The notes below the pieces were generated by a model. It ran no database searches. It saw only the letters and a program-made list of their open reading frames with translations, and had not been told where the DNA came from. From Cytobacillus massiliigabonensis (GTDB lineage Bacteria > Bacillota > Bacilli > Bacillales > Cytobacillaceae), in assembly GCF_900199725.1 (NCBI RefSeq), contig NZ_LT904902.1, positions 921,964 to 985,963 of the forward strand: 64,000 nucleotides of DNA, in the 5' to 3' direction. Position 1 is the first letter of the stretch. Each line of letters opens with the position of its first letter. Shown here piece after piece: positions 44,584 through 53,907 of the stretch. The translations under genes and the position numbers were made by a program.

Positions 44584-44715
44584 GTGAGGAGGCTGCCAGT
44601 TATAGATAAAGATCCAAACTTCCATTCAATCATATGGTGGATTAGATTTGCACTTGTAAATCCTCCCTTTTTTCCTCAGCAGCCAATGTTAGATCGATAC
44701 CTTTACTCTCTATAA
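44584..44715 (+). CDS. Possible small protein (43 aa) upstream of tgl
   Basis: A GTG at 44584, six bases after GGAGA, opens a frame MRRLPVIDKDPNFHSIIWWI, then RFALVNPPFFPQQPML and DRYLYSL. The composition (WW, FPQQP, YLY) is not random-looking. It lies 138 bases before tgl in a 500-base region otherwise empty, so it could be a small spore protein. No family known. Confidence 0.4.
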   Translation: MRRLPVIDKDPNFHSIIWWIRFALVNPPFFPQQPMLDRYLYSL

Positions 44716-44853
44716 AAGGTTACCCGTAAAAATACAGTTGTTGCCTATTAAGGACTTTCCATTAACCCTCATTAATAATTAACATGATTAATAAAAATGA
44801 GAATAATATAGATATGAATGCAGATGAAATACGATACAGGAAAGGGGGATTGT

Positions 44854-45684
44854 ATGATCCAAATATCAGGGTTCCCGTTTCAACAGAATGATAAATGGCA
44901 GCTAGGAATGATTGAGAAAACAATTATTCAACAGATGGAGGATGCTCCCGTCCTTTATTCCTATAATTCCGTGGATGAAATGTTGTTTGAACTTAAAGTG
45001 CGCAAGAATATCATCCTAAGCGCGAACGAAATGAACAATAGTCAAGCAACGTTTACGATCTTTGAATATGCCCGCTGCAATCCAAGATACTGGCAATTGA
45101 CAAGGGCAGGCGGGTTTCTTTTGAGATCCGATGTGCAGCCAGCTGATGCTATTCTGGATATTTATCGAAACAGTTCACTCTATGCATTTGAATGTGCAAC
45201 TGCTATTCCAATCATCTATTACCATGCCATATTGAATAGTATTGGCAGTTATTTATTTAATTCACTATTCCAAAATCTATATCTTTACAGCTGGCATACG
45301 GATACAGACCTAGGTATCATCACCTTCAATTCCAATTATTTTTTACCTGGAGATGTCATCTACGTTAATAATCCCCAATTTAATCGTAAAACACCACAGT
45401 TCAGGGGTGTTAATGCTGTTCTCCTTAATGATGGAAGATTGTTTGGACATGGATTTAATATAAGAACATCAGAAGATATGATTCTAATTCTTAATGAACA
45501 AAGGGGACCGGGCAGTTATCAATCAGCCTATATAACCAACTTGGTGACAAGGCCTTCTTTTAAATATTTATTCAGAGCGGCAAGCGGGTACAGAAATGGC
45601 AGAGCAAACAAAATACATCGTCCAATCGTGCACCATAACAAAAGTTCCATTTCCTATGTTCACTATCTTTATTACTTAATGTAA
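44854..45684 (+). CDS. tgl: Spore-coat protein-glutamine gamma-glutamyltransferase
   Basis: 276 residues. The enzyme crosslinks GerQ and other coat proteins through glutamine-lysine bonds late in sporulation. The catalytic cysteine is C114 in YAFECATAIPIIYY, matching C116 of Bacillus subtilis Tgl. HTDTDLGIITFNSNYFLPGD and the QFRGVNAVLLNDGRLFGHG segment complete the active-site region. The C-terminal 30 residues (basic, HRPIVHHNKSS) extend beyond the subtilis protein. ATG at 44854 follows GGAAAGGGGGATTGT. The YjcZ-like gene downstream fits a sporulation locus. Confidence 0.93.
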   Translation: MIQISGFPFQQNDKWQLGMIEKTIIQQMEDAPVLYSYNSVDEMLFELKVRKNIILSANEMNNSQATFTIFEYARCNPRYWQLTRAGGFLLRSDVQPADAILDIYRNSSLYAFECATAIPIIYYHAILNSIGSYLFNSLFQNLYLYSWHTDTDLGIITFNSNYFLPGDVIYVNNPQFNRKTPQFRGVNAVLLNDGRLFGHGFNIRTSEDMILILNEQRGPGSYQSAYITNLVTRPSFKYLFRAASGYRNGRANKIHRPIVHHNKSSISYVHYLYYLM

Positions 45685-45802
45685 TTACTTGTCATTTCAC
45701 AACCCAAGACATTTACCCATTTTTTTATAGACGGGCTCCAAACCCACCTTCCAGAGTATTATATAGAGAAAATCCTTACTCGAAGGGAAGTGTGATAAGA
45801 AC

Positions 45803-46039
45803 ATGTATCCAAACCTTAACGCACCACCGACTCTCAGTGCAAATGTTGCTCCAAATGTTGCACCAAATGTTGCTCCAATGATGCCTACCTATACAGCTCC
45901 TGCTTATAGTTGTGGATATTCAGCTCCTGCTTATAGTTATGAATGCCCTAGTTATGGGAACGATTTTATCTTAATTGTAGTATTGTTTATTTTACTCATC
46001 ATTGTAGGTGCAAGTTTTTGCGGCTTTAGCAAATGCTAA
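45803..46039 (+). CDS. YjcZ-family sporulation membrane peptide
   Basis: 78 residues. The C-terminus FILIVVLFILLIIVGASFCG is the YjcZ-type helix. The N-terminal 45 residues are unusual: three NVAP repeats and two APAYS(C/Y) repeats rich in Y, P and C, like a coat-associated extension. Yeast-prion-like composition suggests surface or coat assembly. AAGGGAAGTGTGATAAGAAC precedes the ATG. A hairpin follows at 46100. Confidence 0.88.
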   Translation: MYPNLNAPPTLSANVAPNVAPNVAPMMPTYTAPAYSCGYSAPAYSYECPSYGNDFILIVVLFILLIIVGASFCGFSKC

Positions 46040-46099
46040 ATTCAATATTTTTCTAATTCGCAAGTGTCAAGATCCCCCGCCAATAAAAGTAAACACTAA

Positions 46100-46133
46100 A
46101 TAATCTCTTCAAATTCCATTTGAAGAGATTATT
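46100..46133. terminator. Terminator hairpin
   Basis: AATCTCTTCAAA pairs with TTTGAAGAGATT. Weak U-tract. It lies between the convergent YjcZ-like and ccdA genes. Confidence 0.65.
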
Positions 46134-46335
46134 CAGGTTCAAACCATGAGTGTTAGACTTACTCTTTAGCCGTATTTCAACATCTCTTTACAACCTGGTC
46201 TTAAAATAAACTTGTCCATTAGGTGAATGATGCCTTAGTTTCTACACTCAATATTTTATATTTTTGTTTAACAAAAGCCCTGGTTAATATATTTTTTCAA
46301 ATCATTGATATTCGATAATATCTGTACCCTAAAGA

Positions 46336-47058
46336 CTAAAACCCTTGGAAATCTCCAAAAATTGGCGCAAAGAATGTGTTGATAAGTGAAAATTTATCAA
46401 AAAACAAAACAACTCCCATTACAATCATAATCCCGCCGCCAATTTTCATGAAAGCAGCACTGTATTTTTTTACCCATGTAAATTTTGCAATAAAAAATGC
46501 CATAAGGAAAAATGGGATACTGAAGCCCAAAATATAAGCGAACATATACCAAAGACCTTGCGACGGATTGGCCCCAACAAGTACTAACGCAGCTGATAAT
46601 ATTGGGCCCATACAAGGTGTCCAGCCAAGTGCAAAAGCTAATCCAATGAATAATGTACCGATATAGCCAGATGGCTTATTCTGAATGCTTAGTTTATGGT
46701 CCTTCATCAAAAACTTTGGCTGAATGATACCAATCGTTACTAAACCGAAGAATACGATTAAAATCGCTCCAATTTGCCGAATCCAATCACCATATTGAAA
46801 ATACCATGTCTCTATAAAAGTTGCACTTCCAGCCGTTCCTAAACCGAGCACTAAATAAATGATTGAAAACCCTGCTAAAAAGAATACTGTATGAAAAATC
46901 GCTTTTCGCTGCCCTCTCAATTTGCCGCTTTGAATATCAGATACACTTAATCCCGTAATATATGACAAAAATGCTGGATATAATGGAAATACACAAGGTG
47001 AAACAAAAGATAATACCCCTGCACCAAAGGCAAGAATAATAGAAATATCCGCCTGCAT
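46336..47058 (-). CDS. ccdA: Cytochrome c biogenesis protein CcdA
   Basis: 240 residues, six membrane helices. The two redox cysteines are in LSFVSPCVFPLYPAF and LGWTPCMGPILSA, placed in helices 1 and 4 as in CcdA, which carries electrons from cytosolic thioredoxin to ResA-type extracytoplasmic thioredoxins. AAGGGGGAGTAGGA precedes the ATG. A ResA/TlpA-like gene lies 5 kb away (52356) and could be its partner, though not cotranscribed. Confidence 0.95.
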   Translation of the reverse strand: MQADISIILAFGAGVLSFVSPCVFPLYPAFLSYITGLSVSDIQSGKLRGQRKAIFHTVFFLAGFSIIYLVLGLGTAGSATFIETWYFQYGDWIRQIGAILIVFFGLVTIGIIQPKFLMKDHKLSIQNKPSGYIGTLFIGLAFALGWTPCMGPILSAALVLVGANPSQGLWYMFAYILGFSIPFFLMAFFIAKFTWVKKYSAAFMKIGGGIMIVMGVVLFFDKFSLINTFFAPIFGDFQGF

Positions 47059-47137
47059 TCCTACTCCCCCTTAACCATCGCAACTTTAGTACGGTCGTTT
47101 TTCACGTCACATTTAACTTTTAGCCACCGCATCTTCT

Positions 47138-48259
<1,122 letters not shown>

Positions 48260-48347
48260 TCATCCTATCTTTAGTATCTATTTAATAACTTAATAACAAA
48301 CTCAAAAAAAGCAGCATCCCGGTCATGGGAATAGGTGTTGTATTCCC

Positions 48348-49193
48348 TTATTTCATCTGCACCAATTGCTGCAGCACTTCCGCAATATTGCCGTCGATGC
48401 CAATAGATTTTTCAGCAATTGCATCTGGTATAAAAAGCTCGGGGCCTTTATTAAAAGTAATATAGGCTGCATGTTCCTCATGATTAGCTAAATTCATAAA
48501 TGGCGCTTTAATCAATTGGTTTCTTGCACCAACACCTAATTCCAGCAGAACGATTTTTTTGCCATGGGCTTTCTCAATAAAATCCCGATAAGCCTGATAG
48601 CTGGCTTCCCAAGACTCCCCTCTTAAAAAATTCCGATCGACTTCTATATGAACTTGCATTGGACCGCCACATTCAGGACAACTGGGAAATAAATCCAGAG
48701 GGACTTTTCCATTTTCTTGGTGTTTGGCCATTTTGCTCAAAATCTCGTCTCCAGGATAAATATGATTATGGCAGCCATTCACGCATTGCAGATTCCGGCA
48801 ACTTCCTTCTATTTCGAAGAGACGGTCATTAGGAAATCCAGCCTGTCTAAAATGGTCATCAATATTAGAGGTAACCACAAAATAGTTTTTATCTTTTACT
48901 AGTTCATAAAGATTCTTCATAACCGAACTTGCTTCGCCCTTGTATAAAAAGTAGTCATACATCCGGCTGAAGAATGCCCACTTTTCCTCTTCGTAAGGAA
49001 ACGGATAAAAGCATCCCTGTATAATGCTGCGAAAGCCATACTTTACACGGAAATCACCAAAATTCTCTTGGAATGCTGCGTTATCTGCAAAGAGATGAAT
49101 CCCTTCTGAAATAGAAAGACCATTACTAGCGCCAATTACTATTCCATCAGCCTCTTCTATTTTGGTTAAAATCTTATTAAATTTCTCTTCCAT
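48348..49193 (-). CDS. Sir2-family protein A, divergent class-M-like
   Basis: 281 residues, third in a tandem array of three. NAD-binding loop GASNGLSISEG, then TSNIDDHF (N110, D112) and zinc cysteines C137, C141, C172 and C175. The position of the classical histidine holds E129 (FEIEGS), unlike the glutamine of its neighbours, and R187 is kept. Class-M sirtuins ADP-ribosylate proteins rather than deacylate them; this copy may have altered or lost activity. The ATG at 49193 follows AAGGATGGGG. A remnant of its C-terminus lies at 43.9 kb. Confidence 0.85.
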   Translation of the reverse strand: MEEKFNKILTKIEEADGIVIGASNGLSISEGIHLFADNAAFQENFGDFRVKYGFRSIIQGCFYPFPYEEEKWAFFSRMYDYFLYKGEASSVMKNLYELVKDKNYFVVTSNIDDHFRQAGFPNDRLFEIEGSCRNLQCVNGCHNHIYPGDEILSKMAKHQENGKVPLDLFPSCPECGGPMQVHIEVDRNFLRGESWEASYQAYRDFIEKAHGKKIVLLELGVGARNQLIKAPFMNLANHEEHAAYITFNKGPELFIPDAIAEKSIGIDGNIAEVLQQLVQMK

Positions 49194-49246
49194 ATGAATC
49201 CCCATCCTTATCAAATTCTGAATTCAAATTAGATCACCGATTCCTG

Positions 49247-50131
49247 TCAAATCGCATCTTGTCTTCTTACTTTTTGCTGTTTGGTCAGAACGTCACACAG
49301 TACTTGCGCGATATCTTCATGAACGGCGAGACCCTTATCCTTCAGTTCTTCCGGCAGCAAGTTATGCTCCGGATTTGGGTTGATCGTAATGTAGAACGCG
49401 TCCGGCCAGCTGTGAGTCATATTCCAGAAGGGCTGTTTAATAAACATCGGAGTCATTAGACCGACGCCCAGCTCTAAAAAAAGCACTTTCTTCTGTTGAT
49501 TTTCCAATAGAAATTCACGATATTTTTTGTGCTCGTCTCTATATTTGGTGCCTTCCAAAAATACAAAGGAACGGACCCACAGTTCCATCGGACCGCCACA
49601 CTCTGGGCACTTTGGAACCTTGCTGGAAGGAATTCTCGTTCCTTCGATATGGGCACACAGTTCCTTTGCCTGTTCCGCATAAGCATAAATCCCGTCGTGA
49701 CAGGGACCGCTGCACTGCAAATAGGTCCAGTTCCCCTGAATGGCGCTGACCTTTTCCTCTGGGAACACTTGTAAAAATTGGGTGTCTTGATTTGTCGTAA
49801 GAATATAATAGTTTTTCCCTTGCAAAATTTGATCTAAATCCTTGTAAGGCTGTCCAATAGGGACTTCCGCTACAAAATGAATCAAAGTGGCAAGATAGGC
49901 CCAACGCTCTTCTTCCGTCTGGAAGCGGTAATAAAAGCCGCCAAAGATGCTGTCAATGCCATATTTTTCAGCGAATTTGTTGAAATACTTTCGAAAATTT
50001 TCATCATCCCGATACCAGTTATAGCCGGCAGCCGCAGACATACCAGCTGCACCGCCAACTACAATCGCATCGGCTTCTTCGATTTTTTGCAGAATTGTAT
50101 CTATATTGTCTTGATATGGTTGTGATAACAT
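49247..50131 (-). CDS. Sir2-family protein B, class-M-like ADP-ribosyltransferase candidate
   Basis: 294 residues. GGAAGMSAAAGYNWY is the NAD loop. N114 and D116 (TTNQDTQF), Q132 (SAIQGNW) and R187 (WVRSFVF) align with N118, D120, Q137 and R192 reported as essential in SirTM, where Q replaces the deacetylase histidine. Zinc is held by C140, C144, C175 and C178. AGGAGGACAAATG precedes the ATG. It is 36 bases after gene C and 53 before gene A, so one operon is likely. No macrodomain, GcvH-like or LplA gene is adjacent. Confidence 0.88.
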   Translation of the reverse strand: MLSQPYQDNIDTILQKIEEADAIVVGGAAGMSAAAGYNWYRDDENFRKYFNKFAEKYGIDSIFGGFYYRFQTEEERWAYLATLIHFVAEVPIGQPYKDLDQILQGKNYYILTTNQDTQFLQVFPEEKVSAIQGNWTYLQCSGPCHDGIYAYAEQAKELCAHIEGTRIPSSKVPKCPECGGPMELWVRSFVFLEGTKYRDEHKKYREFLLENQQKKVLFLELGVGLMTPMFIKQPFWNMTHSWPDAFYITINPNPEHNLLPEELKDKGLAVHEDIAQVLCDVLTKQQKVRRQDAI

Positions 50132-50167
50132 TTTTCATTTGTCCTCCTAATGATGTATTTATTTCTA

Positions 50168-51034
50168 TTACGTCCGAACAATTTTCTTCTCTCTCAAAGC
50201 ATCTTGAAACACACGAGCAATATCTTTATTAATAGCAATTCCCTTTTCCTCTATCTTTCTAGGAACCACCGCATCTTGAGGATTAATACGAATGTAGTAA
50301 GCTCCCGGCAAACTATAAGTCATCTCTTGGAATGGCTCTTTAATAAACATGGGTGTCATTGTGCCTACACCTAATTCAAGGAATAGAAGCTTTTTAAATT
50401 TGTTTTTCATGATATATGCCTGGAGTTTACTTAATTCATCTCTAAAAGAACTTCCTTCGAGGAACACACGTGATCGAACCCATGGTTCCATGTCCTGCCC
50501 GCATATAGGACATTTTGGTATCAAGTCTGCAGGAATGCTCGTTCCCTCTATGTTTGCGTACATTTCCTCTATTTGTTCTTTATTTAGATACACCTGATCA
50601 TGGCAAGGACCGCTGCATTGAAAATAACGCCAATCTCCTTGAATCGAAGAAACTTTCTCTTCAGGGAACGCTTTGGAAAATTGTGCATCTTGATTTGTTG
50701 TAACAATAAAATAATCTTTATTTTGAAGCAGCTGAAGTAAATCAAGATAGGTCTGACCGACTTTGGAATCATAGACAAACTTGATTAAAGTAGCAATATA
50801 AGCCCAGCGTTCTTCTCTCGTTGAAAAAGGGTAGTAAAAGCCATAAAAAATATTTTCGATCGGATACTTTTCTGCAAACTTTCCAAAGTGCTTCAGAAAG
50901 ATTTCGTCCGTCCGATACCAGTTATAGCCGGAAGCGGCAGACATGCCAGCAGCACCGCCAACTATAATGGCATCCGCTTCTTCAATTTTTTGAATCAATG
51001 TTTCTATATAATCTTGATAGAGCTGATCAAACAT
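50168..51034 (-). CDS. Sir2-family protein C, class-M-like ADP-ribosyltransferase candidate
   Basis: 288 residues, about half identical to protein B by eye. NAD loop GGAAGMSAASGYNWY. N114, D116, Q132 and R187 and the zinc cysteines C140, C144, C175 and C178 are all retained. It is the first gene of the sirtuin operon, with GAGAGGAGGAAATACAGAGG before the ATG. The 300-bp palindrome repeat lies directly upstream, so the promoter must lie within or just after it. Confidence 0.88.
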   Translation of the reverse strand: MFDQLYQDYIETLIQKIEEADAIIVGGAAGMSAASGYNWYRTDEIFLKHFGKFAEKYPIENIFYGFYYPFSTREERWAYIATLIKFVYDSKVGQTYLDLLQLLQNKDYFIVTTNQDAQFSKAFPEEKVSSIQGDWRYFQCSGPCHDQVYLNKEQIEEMYANIEGTSIPADLIPKCPICGQDMEPWVRSRVFLEGSSFRDELSKLQAYIMKNKFKKLLFLELGVGTMTPMFIKEPFQEMTYSLPGAYYIRINPQDAVVPRKIEEKGIAINKDIARVFQDALREKKIVRT

Positions 51035-51094
51035 CCTCTGTATTTCCTCCTCTCAATCTGTTTATATAAGCCGCACTCAAATAGAATCAGAGTG

Positions 51095-51375
51095 GTGAAG
51101 ATAGTTTTTGTTTGTTTCTGTTATAACTGCCTGTTGATTTTACTATGGTTGAAAAATAAGCGGAGAAATTCCGTTTATTTCGGGAAATACCGATATTTCC
51201 TTTAAAATAAGAGGAGTTTTTCCGCTTATTGCAGTCAAATCTTTGATTTTTGTCTATTTTAGAGCGGATAACCGGAAAATTTCCGCTTATTCTGCTTATC
51301 CTGCTTCCTTTTTATATAATAGGCGGAAATTCTCCGCTTATGGATTCTCATACATACACGAAAATCAACAATGAA
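51095..51375. repeat. Dispersed ~300-bp palindrome-rich repeat, copy at 51 kb
   Basis: Near-identical to 44030-44345: the same AGTTTTTGTTTGTTTCTG start, the same order of palindromes, and the same ACATACACGAAAATCAACA end. It separates the sirtuin operon from the HxlR gene. Confidence 0.92.
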
Positions 51376-51481
51376 TACTAACATGGCTTTACTTGTTCCT
51401 GTACGTATTATATAGTTGGTATAAAATCATAAACAAGTATGCACTTTTTTGACGCATACTATCTTGGAGGATAGTGTAAAT

Positions 51482-51817
51482 ATGAAAACACCGAAAGAAA
51501 ATATGCCTGACGGTCAAGAGCCTTTTTTCAACTACACCCTTTCGATTATTAACGGAAAATGGAAACTGCTCATTATTTACTATTTATCAAAAAATGGTGT
51601 CGTCCGATATAATGAACTTCAGCGTATGCTGGGGAAGATCACCTATAAAACACTTAGTACGACATTAAAGGAAATGCAAAACGACGGCTTAATTCATCGC
51701 CAGGAATATCCACAAATTCCTCCGAAGGTTGAATACAGTCTTGCAGAAAAGGGACAAACTCTTTGGCCAATTATCCAGGAGATGTGCCAATGGGGAGAGC
51801 ATAATCAAGAGAAATAA
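51482..51817 (+). CDS. HxlR-family regulator
   Basis: 111 residues with the HxlR winged helix: NGKWKLLIIYYLSKNGVVRY, then LQRMLGKITYKTLSTTLKEM and DGLIHRQEYPQIPPKVEYSL. Such proteins sense thiol or aldehyde stress, often through one cysteine. Here the only cysteine is near the C-terminus (QEMCQWGEH). GGAGG lies 11 bases before the ATG at 51482. It is convergent with the HesB-like gene, and a shared terminator follows. Confidence 0.9.
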   Translation: MKTPKENMPDGQEPFFNYTLSIINGKWKLLIIYYLSKNGVVRYNELQRMLGKITYKTLSTTLKEMQNDGLIHRQEYPQIPPKVEYSLAEKGQTLWPIIQEMCQWGEHNQEK

Positions 51818-51859
51818 ACGAGGGAAACTAATTGTTTGGAGAATTCTATATCTATATGC

Positions 51860-51906
51860 AAAAAAGGTATAACACCTCCGTATTCGAGGAATTATACCTT
51901 TTTTGC
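51860..51906. terminator. Terminator between HxlR and HesB-like genes
   Basis: AAAAAAGGTATAA pairs with TTATACCTTTTTT around a 20-base loop. The run on each side makes it usable in both directions. Confidence 0.85.
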
Positions 51907-51951
51907 TGTCTTCTCTTCTATTTGAAAACCTGTACGAAAATTGTCCTTCAT

Positions 51952-52239
51952 TTACATGCGAAGCACTGTAAACTGTCCACCACCGAATAATGACTTTACA
52001 TAGTCAATCTTTACATTCTCAAAATAAACCTGATCTCTTTCATTTACTAAAAAGCCGATCCCATCCTGCTCAGTGATCTCATCATTTTCTAAAGCCGACT
52101 CTTCCAGAGTCAGACGAAGCTGTGGACCCCCTCAGCCAATGCCCATGGAAAAGCGGATCAGCGGTATTTTTCCTTCATCGATGACATCTTGAACTTCACT
52201 GGTAATGGCTGCCATTGCAGCATGTGTGACTTTGACCAT
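51952..52239 (-). CDS. HesB/IscA-like candidate selenoprotein (in-frame UGA)
   Basis: 95 codons with UGA at 52132-52134 (codon 36) in RFSMGIG-U-GGPQLRL. In HesB/IscA-like proteins a cysteine stands here, and HesB-like selenoproteins with Sec at this site are a known family. The frame is otherwise open, with TGGAGGGACATAA before the ATG. After the UGA, GACTC and GAGTC form a stem around TGGAA, beginning 20 bases on and with the loop about 25 bases from the UGA, which fits bacterial SECIS rules. The C-terminal CxC of IscA is absent. If Sec is not inserted, it is a pseudogene. Confidence 0.75.
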
Positions 52240-52355
52240 TTATGTCCCTCCATTGTCGTTTTCAGCACTTGCATTTCTAGAATTCCCAAATGCCCCTATA
52301 GGTATAAGTTAAAGAATGATGTTTATTCTGTCAAAGCTTTTGCTTACTATCTTTT

Positions 52356-53273
52356 TCAATCTACACTTTCTATTAACTGTTCCATCATCTCTTTATCCAT
52401 TGGCCCCACTATTTTCTTCCGTACAATCCCATTGGAATCAATCAGATAACTTGTTGGAATGGTCATGGCTCGATATTGATCGCCAACACCCCCCTCTTGG
52501 TCGAGTAAAACAGGGAAAGTTACCTTTCTCTCACTTACAAATTCCTTTATGTTTCCCGTATTTTTCTCCGATGTCGTTAAATTGACGGCAAGTATCTCCA
52601 CTTTTGTTTTGTCATTTGATTCATAAAAATCCTGCATATGCGGGATTTCTGCTTTACAGGGCGGACACCAAGTTGCCCAGAAATTTAAAATAACCTTTTT
52701 CCCTTGCAACTCAGACAGTTTTACATCCGTACCGTTTAATGTCTTTAATTGAAAATCCGGTGCTTTATTTCCTTCCTGAAGTCCAATTTCTGTGCCTGCT
52801 GTATTTACTTTCGGTTTATCCTCATTTAAAAAGAGATTCAATAAAAAAGAACTACTTAAAATAGAAAAAGCAAAAACAGCGATTGACTGCAGAATTATAA
52901 GGTTTGTTATTTTTAGTTTTCTCGCCTTCAACACGAAATACATGAGCGCACCAAGTATTCCTAAAATGAATCCTTTCGTCCCTCCGGTAAAATACAGTAA
53001 CGACATGGGACTTTCAATAATTAGTTTCGGCTCCAGAAGAAGCAAACTGCCTTTCCAAATCAGAAAGCCCCAAAAAACACTGTTTACAGCGAGCTCAAAT
53101 AATTGTTTTCCCGATTCCTTCTTTTGTGAACGCAGCAGCCATAGTTTCAGAAAAACAAATCCGATCACTATGGCCATGCCTAAAATAACCCATTTCATCA
53201 TAATCGTCAAAGAACCAATTTGGATAACCTCTATTCTCGTCTTCCCCCTTCGTGCAATCCGTTGTTTTTTCAT
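52356..53273 (-). CDS. Membrane protein with TlpA/ResA-like thioredoxin domain
   Basis: About 305 residues. The N-terminal 150 contain four membrane helices (for example MMKWVILGMAIVIGFVFLKL). The C-terminal domain is an extracytoplasmic TlpA/ResA thioredoxin with LNFWATWCPPCKAEIPHM and a cis-proline region RAMTIPTSYLID. It would reduce or oxidise surface thiols, perhaps with electrons from CcdA. The ATG at 53273 follows AGGAGTGCCTGGA; a start at the MM 75 bases inside is possible. Glutaredoxin lies 70 bases upstream and the HesB-like gene 116 bases downstream on the same strand. Confidence 0.88.
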   Translation of the reverse strand: MKKQRIARRGKTRIEVIQIGSLTIMMKWVILGMAIVIGFVFLKLWLLRSQKKESGKQLFELAVNSVFWGFLIWKGSLLLLEPKLIIESPMSLLYFTGGTKGFILGILGALMYFVLKARKLKITNLIILQSIAVFAFSILSSSFLLNLFLNEDKPKVNTAGTEIGLQEGNKAPDFQLKTLNGTDVKLSELQGKKVILNFWATWCPPCKAEIPHMQDFYESNDKTKVEILAVNLTTSEKNTGNIKEFVSERKVTFPVLLDQEGGVGDQYRAMTIPTSYLIDSNGIVRKKIVGPMDKEMMEQLIESVD

Positions 53274-53344
53274 TCCAGGCACTCCTGCCGCTTTGACAGA
53301 TGACTCCTGTATCTTTATCCTTGATCATTTCTGTTCTTACGTTT

Positions 53345-53575
53345 CTACTTTACTAATTTCATAACCTTTTCCGGATCAAATCCTAATACCCATTGACCGT
53401 TAATTTCCGTTTGCGGTACACCCAGCTGACCAGTCGCAGCAACTAAACGTTCAGCGGCATTCTGATCCATTTGTACGTTCACTTCCTTGAATGGAAGTCC
53501 TTGATCCTTTAAGAAATTCTTCATCATCACACAATATGGACAAGTATTTGTTGTATAAACTGTAATTTGGTTCAT
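53345..53575 (-). CDS. Glutaredoxin family protein
   Basis: 76 residues. The redox motif CPYC (C12, C15) follows ITVYTTNT, and the GVPQTEINGQWVLGFDPEK segment carries the cis-proline and glycine-aspartate features of NrdH-like glutaredoxins. It is a small cytosolic thiol reductase. GAAGAGGAGCATTTATA precedes the ATG. It is second in the four-gene redox operon, about 30 bases after the small UGA-containing ORF. Confidence 0.93.
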   Translation of the reverse strand: MNQITVYTTNTCPYCVMMKNFLKDQGLPFKEVNVQMDQNAAERLVAATGQLGVPQTEINGQWVLGFDPEKVMKLVK

Positions 53576-53608
53576 TATAAATGCTCCTCTTCTTTAGTAA
53601 ATTTAAAC

Positions 53609-53785
53609 TCAATTAATAGCTTTAAAAATTAGGTAAATAACTCCTGCCAGGAGCCATACAATTGTTCCTGGTCATATGGGAAGCGGCTGTTTAACCTTTT
53701 TTCCATCTCCAGAAACCTTTGTCCGGCTGATTCCTCAAGAACCAGTCGTGGAACACTCTTTGATTTGCCTTTCCTTATCGGACAT
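53609..53785 (-). CDS. Small ORF with two in-frame UGA codons: candidate selenoprotein
   Basis: Behind a perfect AAGGAGG seven bases before the ATG, the frame reads MSDKERQIKECSTTGS, UGA (53735-53737), GISRTKVSGDGKKVKQPLPI, UGA (53672-53674), then PGTIVWLLAGVIYLIFKAIN and a third UGA, with a TAA two codons on. Only UGA, never UAA or UAG, interrupts 58 codons. A membrane helix closes the protein. TTTC and GAAA flank a TGGAGATG loop 23 bases after the first UGA. CCAGGA and TCCTGG form a stem right after the second. Sec, Trp recoding or a decayed gene are all possible. Confidence 0.5.
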
Positions 53786-53805
53786 GATAAAACCTCCTTA
53801 ATAAT

Positions 53806-53820
53806 TACCCATTAGGGTAT
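53806..53820 (-). promoter_or_regulatory. Second CsoR-type operator
   Basis: TACCCATTAGGGTA, a perfect TACCC/GGGTA inverted repeat, lies 20-35 bases before the ATG of the small ORF. TATAAT at its upstream edge may be a second -10 box. Confidence 0.6.
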
Positions 53821-53833
53821 AATTATATTTAAA

Positions 53834-53857
53834 ATAAAAAGAGGCGAAACCTCTTCT
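53834..53857 (-). terminator. Terminator or leader attenuator
   Basis: AAGAGG pairs with CCTCTT around TTTCG on the minus strand, followed by TTTATTTT. It lies downstream of the promoter at 53879-53907. It may end read-through from the Lrp gene or act within the operon leader. Confidence 0.65.
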
Positions 53858-53878
53858 ATTAAACATTAACATACCTTC

Positions 53879-53907
53879 ATATTATACCTATAAGGGTATG
53901 TAGTCAA
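53879..53907 (-). promoter_or_regulatory. Promoter with CsoR-type operator in the spacer
   Basis: On the minus strand TTGACT (53907-53902) and TAATAT (53884-53879) are 17 bases apart. The spacer contains ATACCCTTATAGGTA, the inverted TACC..GGTA pattern bound by CsoR/CstR repressors. The site before copA (59087-59106) differs by a single extra C. A repressor bound here would block RNA polymerase directly. Confidence 0.7.

Noticed and set aside
48348..51034. Sir2-based anti-phage defence (Thoeris or Sir2-nuclease type)
   Set aside because: No TIR, HerA or nuclease partner and no effector domain; the residues fit class-M sirtuins instead.
53095..53328. 77-codon frame between glutaredoxin and the membrane thioredoxin
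   Set aside because: No ribosome site before its ATG, and most of it overlaps the thioredoxin gene, which has a good start and clear domains.
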